NCBI RefSeq assembly: GCF_018100985.1
Contig: NZ_JAGJEI010000018.1
Coordinates: 1-64,000, forward strand
Direction of reading: 5' to 3'
Length of the DNA: 64,000 bases
Source: Pseudoalteromonas sp. MMG007
GTDB taxonomy: Bacteria > Pseudomonadota > Gammaproteobacteria > Enterobacterales > Alteromonadaceae
The notes below the pieces were generated by a model. It was not told the origin of the DNA. It was given only the letters and a program-made list of their open reading frames with translations, and did no database searches. Positions 48,992 to 57,403 of this stretch are shown piece by piece (the first letter of the stretch is position 1; each line of letters opens with the position of its first letter). Both the position numbers and the translations under genes were made by a program.

Positions 48992-49753
48992 ATGATTGCT
49001 TCGTTTCACGCATTAACACACATTAACACTTCAAAGTTTGCAACATTTTTAACACAGCATGCGCAAGCACATCGGCACTTTAATTCTCTACTGCACATAT
49101 CTGATAAGCGTTTAGATCAAATAGATACTTTACAACATAATGTGCTATTTTATGAGCTAACTAACCTCTCTGATCCGACTCAAATAGTTCATTTAACTGA
49201 GCTTGCTAAAAAATTAAAGTTAGTGATTATTGCCCAGTCTAGGCACTTTGCAAACTTTGCCTTTGAAGTAGGAGCCGTGGACTTTTTAACAACTGATGCA
49301 ACCACATCACGAGTAGAAAAGTGCTTCGAAAAGCTCATTCATCTTTGCCCAATAGCCAGTGCTGCTGAGCAAAAGTACCAGCAAAGTATTGATGAAGAAC
49401 ACGCTAAATTACCGTCGTCACATATCGTTGTTAAAGATGTAGGGAAAGTGCGTTTGATAGATATTAAAGACATTGTTTGGGTCAATGGTGCAGGAAATTA
49501 CGTTGAGCTTCACTTTGCTGAGGGCACCTCCCCTATTTTACACCGTGAAACCATGAAAAATATTGAGCAGCAGTTAGAGCCAGAGGGGTTTATACGCATA
49601 CATCGCTCTACGCTTGTCAGAAAACAAGCTATTACAGAGCTAATGCCAACTGATAGTGGCGATTACAAAGTAAAACTCAAAAACGATACTTACTTGAATT
49701 TATCAAGAAGGTATAAAGGTTGTTTAGAAAGTATAATAAGCCCCATGGTTTAG
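48992..49753 (+). CDS. LytTR-family transcriptional regulator with degenerate receiver domain
   Basis: About 253 residues from ATG 48992 (MIASFHALTHINTSK). The C-terminal LytTR DNA-binding domain is clear: VRLIDIKDIVWVNGAGNYVELHF, FIRIHRSTLVRKQAI and SGDYKVKLKNDTYLNLSRRYK. The N-terminal half looks like a receiver fold (VIIAQSRHFANFAFEVGAVDFLTTD) but the strand where the phosphoacceptor Asp should be reads VLFYELTNLSD, so phosphorylation is doubtful. Divergent to the TonB receptor; local control of it is inferred. Confidence 0.82.
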   Translation: MIASFHALTHINTSKFATFLTQHAQAHRHFNSLLHISDKRLDQIDTLQHNVLFYELTNLSDPTQIVHLTELAKKLKLVIIAQSRHFANFAFEVGAVDFLTTDATTSRVEKCFEKLIHLCPIASAAEQKYQQSIDEEHAKLPSSHIVVKDVGKVRLIDIKDIVWVNGAGNYVELHFAEGTSPILHRETMKNIEQQLEPEGFIRIHRSTLVRKQAITELMPTDSGDYKVKLKNDTYLNLSRRYKGCLESIISPMV

Positions 49754-49772
49754 AAGCTTAATAATAGTGAAG

Positions 49773-50174
49773 TCACAACCAATATGTTTTTATATATTCA
49801 TCGTCAGGGTGTTGATGTAAATAGCTTGCTGAATCTTTATAAAAGTTAACTTCAACATCACTGTTATTCCATACTTTTTCAAACATATCTCTAGCAATAA
49901 TGTTGGCATATAAGTAGTCAACACGCTGGTAACCACGTTCTTTTACACTGGCAAAATAAGTCTCTAAGGAATCTAAGCTATCAAGTGTTAATAGTTCAAA
50001 TTCTTTAAGATTTACCACAACAAATTTTACCGCACCTTTAGAGTGGGTACTCAACTCATGTACCACGCCATTTGTTAACGAGTTAATCCCTTCATTATTA
50101 AAGCTCCCCACTAACTTTAAATACATAGTGGGTGGTTGAGAACAAATATTAAACTCACCATGTGCTCCAAACAT
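49773..50174 (-). CDS. STAS-like hypothetical protein
   Basis: 133 residues with a predicted beta-alpha pattern (YLKLVGSFNNEGINSLTNGVV, FVVVNLKEFELLTLDSLDSLETYFA) like a STAS or anti-sigma antagonist domain, but without the classical phosphorylatable DSS motif. No signal peptide. It lies convergent to the LytTR gene and 60 bp upstream of ptrB on the other side. The function is unknown. Confidence 0.6.
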   Translation of the reverse strand: MFGAHGEFNICSQPPTMYLKLVGSFNNEGINSLTNGVVHELSTHSKGAVKFVVVNLKEFELLTLDSLDSLETYFASVKERGYQRVDYLYANIIARDMFEKVWNNSDVEVNFYKDSASYLHQHPDDEYIKTYWL

Positions 50175-50234
50175 AAATTACCTTTTATATATCAGTACAT
50201 GATTAAAGCTTAATACAATTTTTTAATTTTGCAG

Positions 50235-52310
50235 TTAATTTATAAGAGCAATAAAAAAAGCCATTTCGAGCGCTTTTTCTTCGAGGCTTTTGAAGCGACC
50301 CGATGCTCCGCCATGCCCTGCATCCATATCTGTTTTAAACACTAAAATATTATTATCGGTTTTAAGTTCACGCATTTTTGCCACCCATTTCATAGGTTCC
50401 CAATACTGTACTTGTGAGTCATGAAGGCCTGTTGTTATTAGCATATGCGGGTAGTTTTGCTCGCTAATATTATCGTACGGTGAGTAAGCTTCAATTATCT
50501 CGTAAAACGCAGGGTCGTTTGGGTTACCCCATTCGTCATACTCATTGGTGGTAAGCGGAATACTTTCATCAAGCATGGTTGTAAGCACATCCAAAAATGG
50601 AACATGGCAACCAACACCACAGTATAGCTCTGGAGCTTGGTTTACTACGGCTCCCATTAATAAGCCACCAGCACTTCCGCCTGATGCAAAAATTTTATTT
50701 TTATCACCATAACCTTGCGCTACTAATGCCTTAGTTACATCAATAAAATCGTTGAAGCTATTTTGCTTATGCTCTTTTTTACCTTGCTCATACCATTGGC
50801 GCCCCAGCATTTCTGAGCCTCTAACATGGGCAATTACATATACAACCCCACGATCGAGCAAGCTTAATGCTGTACTTGAAAAGCTTGGATCAATTGTATA
50901 ACCATAAGCACCATAGCCGTATTGAAACAACGGGTTTGTTCCATCTTTTTTAAAGCTGTCTTTTTTATACACTATTGATGCAGGTACTTTAATACCGTCG
51001 CGTGCTGTTACCATTAATCGTTCAGATTCATAGTCATCGGCGTTGAAGCTACCTAGCACTTTTTGCTGTTTGAGTAATGTTTTAGCGCCGGTTGCTAAAT
51101 CAACATCATACAAAGAACCTGGCGTTGTGAGGCTCGAATAATAAATACGCGCGCTTTTAGACTCAGGCTCTGGGTTCATCGCTACTGCGGCGTAATAACA
51201 AGGGTCATCAAACTCCAATGTCATACGCTCATTGCGCTTATTCACAACTACAAACCGAGCTTGCCCTTGCTCGCGCTCGCTCAGTACTAAAAAGTCGTTA
51301 AATAATTCAACACCCTCTAACAATACACTTTCGCGATGCGCCGTATGTTCTTGCCAACGTGCTTTATCCGCAATAGTTTGGCTAGTCGCCATCATTAATC
51401 TAAAGTTTTGAGCTTGCCAGTTAGTTACTATGTAAAAAGTATCGCCAAGTTTGTCTACATCAAACTCGTGACCCTCTTCGCGAGGCATTAATGCTTTAAA
51501 CTCACCTTTTGGGTTATTAGCATCTAATACCCATGTATCGTTTGTTTCTGTACTCGCTAAATCAATAATAATTAAGCTTTCATCGCGGCTTTTACCAAGA
51601 CCCATAAAAAAGCTACTGTCGTGCTCTTCGTAGACCATTACATCTTGAGTTTGTTTAGTACCCAGTTCGTGTCTAAACACCTGAAAACCTAATAGCGTTT
51701 GCAGGTCTTTTTTTACATAAAAAACAGTTTTATTATCGTTTGCCCAAACAATTTGCCCTTCGGTATTTTCAAGTACGTCATCAAGCATTTCATCTGTTAA
51801 AAGATTTTTAAAACGTACGGTGTAAATACGACGCCCTTCAGTATCTTCAGAATACGCCATAAGCTGCTCGCATGGGCTAAGGGCAACTTCACCTAATTCA
51901 AAAAACTCATAACCCGTAGCAAGCACATTTACATCTAACAGCAGACTTTTATTGTCTGTGCTCATGCTAGTGCTTCGGTAATGGCGAGAGTACTCATCAT
52001 CACCGCGTACTTCTGAGTGATACCAGTAAGCGCCATCTTTTACAGGTACTGTATTGTCATCTTTTACTATGCGCCCTTTCAGCTCTTCAAAAATAGCTTC
52101 TTGCAGTGGCTTCATTGGCGCTAGTTGTGCAGCGCAATAGGTGTTTTCTGCTTTTAGGTGCGCTAATACATCTTCGTTTTGACGCTCATCGTCACGCATC
52201 CAATAATAATTATCGACCCGCGCTTTATTGTGGGTAGTTAATGTATAAGCTTGCTTTTTAGCAACAGGGAAATCAGGCAATAAACTTAAAGAGTAATCAG
52301 GACGAGGCAC
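50235..52310 (-). CDS. ptrB: Oligopeptidase B
   Basis: 691-residue S9A serine peptidase that cuts oligopeptides after Arg/Lys. The N-terminal seven-bladed propeller limits substrate size; the C-terminal catalytic domain has FQYGYGAYGYTIDPSF, HVRGSEMLGRQWYEQGK, GGSAGGLLMGAVVNQAPELY (nucleophile Ser) and DMDAGHGGASGRFKSLEE (His). The start is GTG 52310 with a poor ribosome-binding site. Cytoplasmic. Confidence 0.93.
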   Translation of the reverse strand: MPRPDYSLSLLPDFPVAKKQAYTLTTHNKARVDNYYWMRDDERQNEDVLAHLKAENTYCAAQLAPMKPLQEAIFEELKGRIVKDDNTVPVKDGAYWYHSEVRGDDEYSRHYRSTSMSTDNKSLLLDVNVLATGYEFFELGEVALSPCEQLMAYSEDTEGRRIYTVRFKNLLTDEMLDDVLENTEGQIVWANDNKTVFYVKKDLQTLLGFQVFRHELGTKQTQDVMVYEEHDSSFFMGLGKSRDESLIIIDLASTETNDTWVLDANNPKGEFKALMPREEGHEFDVDKLGDTFYIVTNWQAQNFRLMMATSQTIADKARWQEHTAHRESVLLEGVELFNDFLVLSEREQGQARFVVVNKRNERMTLEFDDPCYYAAVAMNPEPESKSARIYYSSLTTPGSLYDVDLATGAKTLLKQQKVLGSFNADDYESERLMVTARDGIKVPASIVYKKDSFKKDGTNPLFQYGYGAYGYTIDPSFSSTALSLLDRGVVYVIAHVRGSEMLGRQWYEQGKKEHKQNSFNDFIDVTKALVAQGYGDKNKIFASGGSAGGLLMGAVVNQAPELYCGVGCHVPFLDVLTTMLDESIPLTTNEYDEWGNPNDPAFYEIIEAYSPYDNISEQNYPHMLITTGLHDSQVQYWEPMKWVAKMRELKTDNNILVFKTDMDAGHGGASGRFKSLEEKALEMAFFIALIN

Positions 52311-52360
52311 AAAATAACCAATATAAAAAATAACAATGTGGTCAGTTTAACATAAAAATA

Positions 52361-52389
52361 AAAAAGCCCACCCAATACTTGGGTGGGCT
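52361..52389 (-). terminator. Terminator of the GbpA-like gene
   Basis: The perfect stem AGCCCACCCAA/TTGGGTGGGCT is flanked by AAAAATAAAAA, i.e. a T-run for minus-strand transcription from the chitin-binding gene. Confidence 0.87.
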
Positions 52390-52457
52390 AAAACGGTAAA
52401 CGCTTCATCACTAAAACCGTTATACCTTTGGGAAGATAGTCTATTTAGTACACTTAA

Positions 52458-53033
52458 TTAACAGGGTACTTTTTGCCAAGCCATAGCCCAGCTTTTGCCT
52501 ACACCAGGTTCAAACATAGGTTTTTCATCATCGCTTGCACGGCAAAACTCATTAAATGGCCATGGCTTGCATTGATAAACATACCCTGTTTTAGGTTGTA
52601 GTACCTTTGTACCAGCACTGTAGTTATTAATATGTTCTGGGTATATATAATCATATTGCTGGCTGCACTTTTCAGGGCGTTCATGGCACTTAGCAATGCA
52701 ATGAAAATTAACTTCAGCTTTGCAAATACCACTTGTTTCTAAAGCAAATATTTTATTATGCCGATACGCTACAACCAAACCTTGTTCAGTCATTCGCCCT
52801 GCGCTTACTAAAGGTACATGCACGTTTATATACTCGGCGATTAAACGTGGCCAAGCATGCGGTTCACCTTCTTCGCAAGAGATAATTTTATAATCAAACG
52901 ATAAATCAACGAGCACTCCTTGCATGTCGTAAAAAGTTACACTCACCACGTCGCCAATAAATAATTGGGTATGATGATTTAAGCAACCTATTACTGACCA
53001 CGTTCCACAGGCCAGCGTCGTATGCATAAACAC
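52458..53033 (-). CDS. Truncated GbpA-like chitin-binding protein (no LPMO domain)
   Basis: 191 residues. The C-terminus (about 126-191: YSAGTKVLQPKTGYVYQCKP, then FEPGVGKSWAMAWQK) is strikingly like the chitin-binding C-terminal module of Vibrio GbpA (DYDFVFPNGL, YQCKPWPYSGYC). Residues about 10-100 (FIGDVVSVTFYDMQGV, HAWPRLIAEYIN, VSAGRM) match GbpA domain 2. The LPMO domain, signal peptide and domain 3 are missing, so it may be an internally deleted remnant or a short non-secreted protein. GTG 53033 has AAGG 7 nt upstream; ATG 53027 is the alternative. A c-di-GMP riboswitch precedes it. Confidence 0.78.
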   Translation of the reverse strand: MFMHTTLACGTWSVIGCLNHHTQLFIGDVVSVTFYDMQGVLVDLSFDYKIISCEEGEPHAWPRLIAEYINVHVPLVSAGRMTEQGLVVAYRHNKIFALETSGICKAEVNFHCIAKCHERPEKCSQQYDYIYPEHINNYSAGTKVLQPKTGYVYQCKPWPFNEFCRASDDEKPMFEPGVGKSWAMAWQKVPC

Positions 53034-53124
53034 AGCAACACCTTAGAGTCACAAAAATTTATCCATGGTATATGGATACACAATAAATATATTGAGGGCA
53101 AGAGATACACGATAATACACAGTG

Positions 53125-53215
53125 CAGCAGTCCCGCTATCGTAGTTTTACAAGTAAAACCTTAGACCGGAAACTTTGCGTCCTAACCTTTAGGTTAGTTT
53201 GCCAACAACTCGGCG
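53125..53215 (-). ncRNA. Cyclic-di-GMP-I (GEMM) riboswitch
   Basis: On the minus strand the order of conserved GEMM-I blocks is complete: GGCAAAC (53197-53203), the hairpin TAACC-TAAA-GGTTA carrying the tetraloop, GGACGCAAAG (53173-53182), CCGGTCTAAGG (53159-53169), a second hairpin TTTTAC-TTGT-AAAA, and CTACGATAGCGGGA (53131-53144). A short P1 closes the ends (AGTTGTT with GACTGCT, one mismatch). It lies about 95 nt before the GbpA-like gene; in Vibrio cholerae a GEMM riboswitch also precedes gbpA. No obvious terminator switch is visible, so translational control is possible. Confidence 0.9.
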
Positions 53216-53244
53216 ATTATAATTAGCCACCGCACAACAATCAA
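53208..53244 (-). promoter_or_regulatory. Promoter of the riboswitch-GbpA-like transcript
   Basis: On the minus strand -35 TTGATT (53239-53244), a 17-bp spacer and -10 TATAAT (53216-53221) would start the RNA near 53209, right at the riboswitch P1 stem. Confidence 0.72.
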
Positions 53245-53303
53245 ACAAAAGAATGTAACCGAGACAAAAAAACAACCCTTTAAGATTATTTTTAATCCAT
53301 TTA

Positions 53304-53960
53304 TTAGCTAAATAAATAATTTAACGGCTCTTTGGCCCAACTAAATGCTAGCACCGCTAATAGCCCTAAAAAGATCACCCACGCAGGCCAAGATGATTTA
53401 ATAAGCTTTGTTTGTGCATTTTCATCACCAAGTTCTTTAGTACCTGTAACCATTGCTTTAACAAGTGGCTTACCTTTAAATTTATATACAATAATAGCCA
53501 GCATATGCAAACCAATAGCGTATAACAAAATGTCAAAATTAAGGTGGTGTAGCCAATTAGCAAAATCTACGGTATCGCTCGATACATACTCAACTAATGG
53601 GCCGTCTGTTAAAATACCATCACTGCTCATTAGCCCTGTTAAAAGCTGAGTACTAATAAGTATAAAAAACAAAATTATCATGTAGCTGCCCTGCGCAGAG
53701 TGCCCAGGTGCATCTGTAGGGGTTTTAATTGCGCTAATTACCGACTTTGGTGAATGTATTAGCGCACTAATTTTTGCTGTTTTACTGCCAAACACTCCCC
53801 AAATAAAACGGGTAACAATAAGTGCAAGCGTAAAAAAGCCCATTACAAAATGTAGCTCAATCATGCCCTCTTCGGCACTAAAATATAACGCAGCAATACT
53901 CATTACTAATAACCAATGAAAGCTTCTAATAAAGCTATCCCAAACCTGTACTTTTGACAT
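53304..53960 (-). CDS. Cytochrome b561-type membrane protein
   Basis: About 218 residues from ATG 53960 (MSKVQVWDSFIRSFHWLL). Four to five membrane helices carry the haem-ligand histidines (SFHWLL, LHFVMGFF, WLHHLNFDILLYAIGLHML), typical of the Ni/Fe-hydrogenase b-type / cytochrome b561 family. It probably passes electrons from quinol to a periplasmic partner; no partner gene is adjacent. The final C-terminal helix (AWVIFLGLLAVLAFSW) anchors it. Confidence 0.87.
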   Translation of the reverse strand: MSKVQVWDSFIRSFHWLLVMSIAALYFSAEEGMIELHFVMGFFTLALIVTRFIWGVFGSKTAKISALIHSPKSVISAIKTPTDAPGHSAQGSYMIILFFILISTQLLTGLMSSDGILTDGPLVEYVSSDTVDFANWLHHLNFDILLYAIGLHMLAIIVYKFKGKPLVKAMVTGTKELGDENAQTKLIKSSWPAWVIFLGLLAVLAFSWAKEPLNYLFS

Positions 53961-54067
53961 TGCGCCCACCCTAAATAAAACAGTACTATTTAATATGTTA
54001 TCTACTTTAACATCATCATATTAAGGTATCCTTATGAGTCATTCTACAAGTCATATGAGTAAAAACC

Positions 54068-54769
54068 ATGCAAGGAACTAAAAAAGCTATTTTAAAGGGC
54101 TTTTTAGATATGCTACCACTTTGTTTAGCGGTTATTCCGTGGGGTATTTTGTGTGGTTCTTTAGCTATTCAAAATGGCTTTAGCGCTTTTGAAACCCAAG
54201 CTATGTCACTTTTGGTTTTTGCAGGCTCTGCGCAATTAGTCGCTATAGAGCTTATGGCGGGTAATACTCCGCTACTCACTATTTTATTTACTACGTTTAT
54301 TATCAGCTCTCGTCATTTTTTGTATGGTCTCGCTGTTCGTCATAAAGTCATTGATAAACCCATGCGCTGGCGCTTACCGATAAGCTTTGTATTGACCGAC
54401 GAGCTATTTGCTTTTTCGCACCATCGCAAAGCATATAGAACAAAAATAAGGTTAATATACGCACTTAGTGCCGGGTTTAGCTTTTATATAGCTTGGAACT
54501 TGTGGACTCTCATTGGTATTGTGGCGGGCTCTATGCTGCCTGACTTAACCAATCTAGGGCTAGACTTTGCAATTGCAGCTACGTTTATAGCGTTAGTTAT
54601 TCCAGGTGTTAAAAACTTAGCCACCTTAGTCACCGTGATAGTCGCGGGTATAAGCGCAACTCTATTAAAAAGCACAGGGTTTGAGCTGTGGTTAGTATGC
54701 TCGGCTTTACTTGCTATGTGCGCAGGGTACTTCACATCAAGAATAACCACAAAGAAGGACGCGCACTAA
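54068..54769 (+). CDS. azlC: AzlC family branched-chain amino acid exporter, large subunit
   Basis: 233 residues with about six membrane helices; the opening DMLPLCLAVIPWGILCGSLAI and FAGSAQLVAIELMA motifs are AzlC/YgaZ hallmarks. It works with the small AzlD partner to export branched-chain amino acids (valine exporter YgaZH in E. coli). The stop overlaps azlD (TAATG). Confidence 0.9.
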   Translation: MQGTKKAILKGFLDMLPLCLAVIPWGILCGSLAIQNGFSAFETQAMSLLVFAGSAQLVAIELMAGNTPLLTILFTTFIISSRHFLYGLAVRHKVIDKPMRWRLPISFVLTDELFAFSHHRKAYRTKIRLIYALSAGFSFYIAWNLWTLIGIVAGSMLPDLTNLGLDFAIAATFIALVIPGVKNLATLVTVIVAGISATLLKSTGFELWLVCSALLAMCAGYFTSRITTKKDAH

Positions 54770-55068
54770 TGATGATCACAATATTACTTATGGCGTGTAT
54801 TACCTTTTTTACGCGTTACTTATTTTTGCACCGTGCATTACCATTTAAGGTGGGCCCCAAGATGCAGCAATTTTTAAGCTTTAGTGCCCCAGCCGTACTG
54901 ACAGCTATTTGGGTCCCTATTGTATTTTTAAATAAAGAGGGTATTAACCTTAATTGGCAAAATCCCTATTTAAGCGCGGCTATTGTGGCCGTTATTGTGG
55001 CTTACAAAACACATAACATTTATTACACCACCCTTGCAGGAATGGGTCTTTTTTTAATACTTAATTAG
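54769..55068 (+). CDS. azlD: AzlD family exporter, small subunit
   Basis: About 99 residues, three to four membrane helices (MMITILLMACITFFTRYLF, TAIWVPIVFL). The true start is ATG 54769 (or 54772), coupled to azlC; a longer reading begins inside azlC. The TAG stop codon at 55066-55068 lies at the outer edge of a MITE-like inverted repeat, so the insertion appears to supply or reach the gene's 3' end. Confidence 0.88.
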   Translation: MMITILLMACITFFTRYLFLHRALPFKVGPKMQQFLSFSAPAVLTAIWVPIVFLNKEGINLNWQNPYLSAAIVAVIVAYKTHNIYYTTLAGMGLFLILN

Positions 55069-55232
55069 GGCATGTTGATCGTCCCTAGAAAGAGCTAAAG
55101 GGCAGCGCATGTTTGGTATTTATGCCGCGTTATAGCTTATTCATAGAGAATAACCACACTACATAGGCTAAGCCTTGCTTACAAACAAACATACTGATGC
55201 AAATTTACCCACAAAAGTTCAACATGCCCTAA
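55065..55232. mobile_element. MITE-like element with 14-bp terminal inverted repeats
   Basis: A 168-bp segment bounded by TTAGGGCATGTTGA (left) and its exact complement TCAACATGCCCTAA (right). It has no ORF and is placed in the gap between azlD and the glutathione peroxidase gene. These are the features of a non-autonomous miniature element mobilised by a transposase elsewhere. No target-site duplication is evident, so the ends may be off by a base or so. Parent IS family not recognised. Confidence 0.72.
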
Positions 55233-55341
55233 GCAACCCTACATTTATTAATAGATTTTTGTTACTGCAGTGAAACTTTATACTTTTCGATATATGCATC
55301 AGCGAGTAGAATGCTTGAAACAATAATAATAAGCGTCAATC

Positions 55342-55833
55342 ATGCACGAATTTTATCAATTAAGCGCAACTAGCTTGCAAGGCCAGCCCATTAACTTTAG
55401 TGATTTTAAGGGGAAGGTTGTACTTATCGTAAATACCGCCAGTAAGTGTGGGTTTACCTACCAGTATGAGTCTCTTCAGGCCTTACACAATAAATATGCA
55501 AGCCAAGGTTTGGTTATTTTGGGTTTTCCGTGTAATCAGTTTGGCCAGCAAGAGCCTGGCGAGGCCACCCAAATAGAGCAAGGCTGTTTAATTAACTACG
55601 GTGTTAGTTTTTTAATGTCGGCCAAAGTCGATGTAAACGGTGAGCATGCCCATCCTATTTTTCGTTATCTAAAATCAGCATTGCCTGGTTTTTTAACACG
55701 TAAAATAAAATGGAACTTCACTAAGTTTTTAATAGCGGCCGATGGCACACCGATAAAACGCTACGCTCCTTTTACTAAGCCTGAAAAGCTAGAAATAACT
55801 ATTCAAAAAGCACTTAAAAACAGTACGGCATAA
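55342..55833 (+). CDS. Glutathione peroxidase (cysteine type)
   Basis: 163 residues with the catalytic motif NTASKCGFTYQYESLQ (Cys in place of selenocysteine), FPCNQFGQQEPG (Gln) and KWNFTKFLI (Trp/Asn). It reduces hydrogen peroxide or lipid hydroperoxides, probably with thioredoxin as partner. Its RBS is weak; the terminator is close after the stop. Confidence 0.93.
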   Translation: MHEFYQLSATSLQGQPINFSDFKGKVVLIVNTASKCGFTYQYESLQALHNKYASQGLVILGFPCNQFGQQEPGEATQIEQGCLINYGVSFLMSAKVDVNGEHAHPIFRYLKSALPGFLTRKIKWNFTKFLIAADGTPIKRYAPFTKPEKLEITIQKALKNSTA

Positions 55834-55837
55834 AATT

Positions 55838-55864
55838 AATAAAGAGGCGTATAGCCTCTTTATT
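55838..55864 (+). terminator. Terminator of the glutathione peroxidase gene
   Basis: The stem AATAAAGAGGC-GTATA-GCCTCTTTATT lies immediately after the stop codon. Confidence 0.83.
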
Positions 55865-55951
55865 GCCAGTTAAAACTAAGCGTTAAACATGTTTATAACC
55901 ACACGTATAAATACCTAAACAAAACTGGCGATGTATTTTTACTAGTATAAT

Positions 55952-56149
55952 TTACTCTATGTAATCGCTTAAATCGTCTTCGCCTAGGTTTTTACGCAAA
56001 CGTTTTTGTTCAAGATAGTCTTCCAACTTTTTCTTAACTTTTTGCTTGTTTTTATCATGTTGATTACGCCCGACCATTTCGTATTCGTCTTCAACAAAAT
56101 CATCATCTAGCGCATCGTAACTAAATGTCTTACCCACAACCCACTCCAT
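55952..56149 (-). CDS. Small charged protein, possibly PA3496-like
   Basis: 65 residues: an acidic N-terminus (DALDDDFVEDEYE) and a strongly charged helical half (KVKKKLEDYLEQKRLRKNLGEDDL). The R/K-rich DYLEQKRLRK pattern reminds me of PA3496-family envelope proteins, but that is tentative. No signal peptide. Confidence 0.5.
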   Translation of the reverse strand: MEWVVGKTFSYDALDDDFVEDEYEMVGRNQHDKNKQKVKKKLEDYLEQKRLRKNLGEDDLSDYIE

Positions 56150-56527
56150 AAAGTGTTTGAGACCAATTAAGGATTTTATAATCGCAATAATTGGTGAAAT
56201 TAAAAATGTTCAGTACTAAATATGATTTACAAATTAGTACCAAAATAAAGCCATGTAGCTATCGTAAATAGTCTTCATGTCAGTATTGTGAATAAATAGC
56301 GCTAAATTCGAATTGAGGAAAGTGAGAGTTTTTTATCGTATCGATAAATAAAATTTATCACTTTTTATTTTTTAGCCAATTTGACTAAAAAATAGTTATT
56401 TACTTAATGAAAGAATCATTATCAAGCCGCCCACAAACACTTAACCTATTGTTTAAAATAAATAAATAAAACTGGCACCAAACTTGTTATTAGTTAATCG
56501 TCATCAACAAAAAAGTAGAGAACAAAC
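56150..56527. other. Intergenic region upstream of yggN
   Basis: 378 bp, very AT-rich, between two divergent genes. No gene, clear promoter or RNA structure found. Confidence 0.45.
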
Positions 56528-57325
56528 ATGAAAAAATTACTATTAGTAAGTGCTTTAATTTGTACACCCGCTGCAATGGCTCACAACGATAACGATTCTG
56601 CAATTTCATTTAGTAATGAACAGTGCAATGTTGAATTTAAAAATGATGTACGTATTAAGCCAAACGAACTAGAAATTTTTACAGCTAATAATCGCACCAT
56701 GCAGTTCACTACTGACGGCGATTTAACTATAAACGGTGAGTTAATTAACCTTAGTAGCAACCAACGCGCAGCGTTAGACACCTACTCTGATAGCTTACGC
56801 ACTCAATTACCTGAAGTAGCGAATATAGCTTTAGAAGGCGTTAAAATTGCAGGTGTTGCACTCGCTGAAGTAGGCAACGCATTTAATATTAATGGCTTAG
56901 ATAATATGTCTGAACTAATGGACGATATTAAAGTGGAAGTAGAAAACACTTTTTATCAGCAAGGCACCTTTGTTATGGGCCAGCAAAGCTTTAATCAGTT
57001 TGGTGAAAACTTTGAGCAGCAATTCGAAAATCAAATAGAAACGGCTGTTGAGTCTGCAGTTATGCAATCAATGGGCAGCATTTTAGTTGCACTAGGCTCT
57101 GAATTATTAGGCTCAGGTGGTGATATGGAAGCATTTGAGCAGCGCATGGAAAGTATGGGCGCACAAATAGAAGAAAAAGTAGAACTACATGCTAATGCAC
57201 TTGAAGAACGTGCTAACGATTTATGTGGTAATTTTGCCGACATTGCTAAGCAAGAAGAGCAATTAGTAGCACAGTTACCTGCGCTTCAAGGCTATGAGTT
57301 ATTTACAATTAAGCCAACTAAGTAA
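56528..57325 (+). CDS. YggN family (DUF2884) secreted protein
   Basis: 265 residues: signal peptide (MKKLLLVSALICTPAAMA), then a conserved Cys region (EQCNVEFKNDVRIKPNELEIF) and a long helical stretch rich in Gln/Glu. This matches the DUF2884/YggN family; the function is unknown, periplasmic location predicted. A strong terminator follows. Confidence 0.82.
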   Translation: MKKLLLVSALICTPAAMAHNDNDSAISFSNEQCNVEFKNDVRIKPNELEIFTANNRTMQFTTDGDLTINGELINLSSNQRAALDTYSDSLRTQLPEVANIALEGVKIAGVALAEVGNAFNINGLDNMSELMDDIKVEVENTFYQQGTFVMGQQSFNQFGENFEQQFENQIETAVESAVMQSMGSILVALGSELLGSGGDMEAFEQRMESMGAQIEEKVELHANALEERANDLCGNFADIAKQEEQLVAQLPALQGYELFTIKPTK

Positions 57326-57353
57326 CCCAAGTAACTATATTTAACATCCCTTT

Positions 57354-57388
57354 AGCAGCATTTAAGGTTACTTAAATGCTGCTTTTTT
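57354..57388 (+). terminator. Terminator of the yggN-like gene
   Basis: The 12-bp stem GCAGCATTTAAG/CTTAAATGCTGC is followed by TTTTTTA. Confidence 0.88.
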
Positions 57389-57403
57389 ATGTACTGATTT
57401 ACA

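Noticed and set aside
56401..56430. Fur-like half site upstream of yggN (ATCATTATCA)
   Set aside because: Only one half matches the consensus; the other half is poor, so no Fur box is called.
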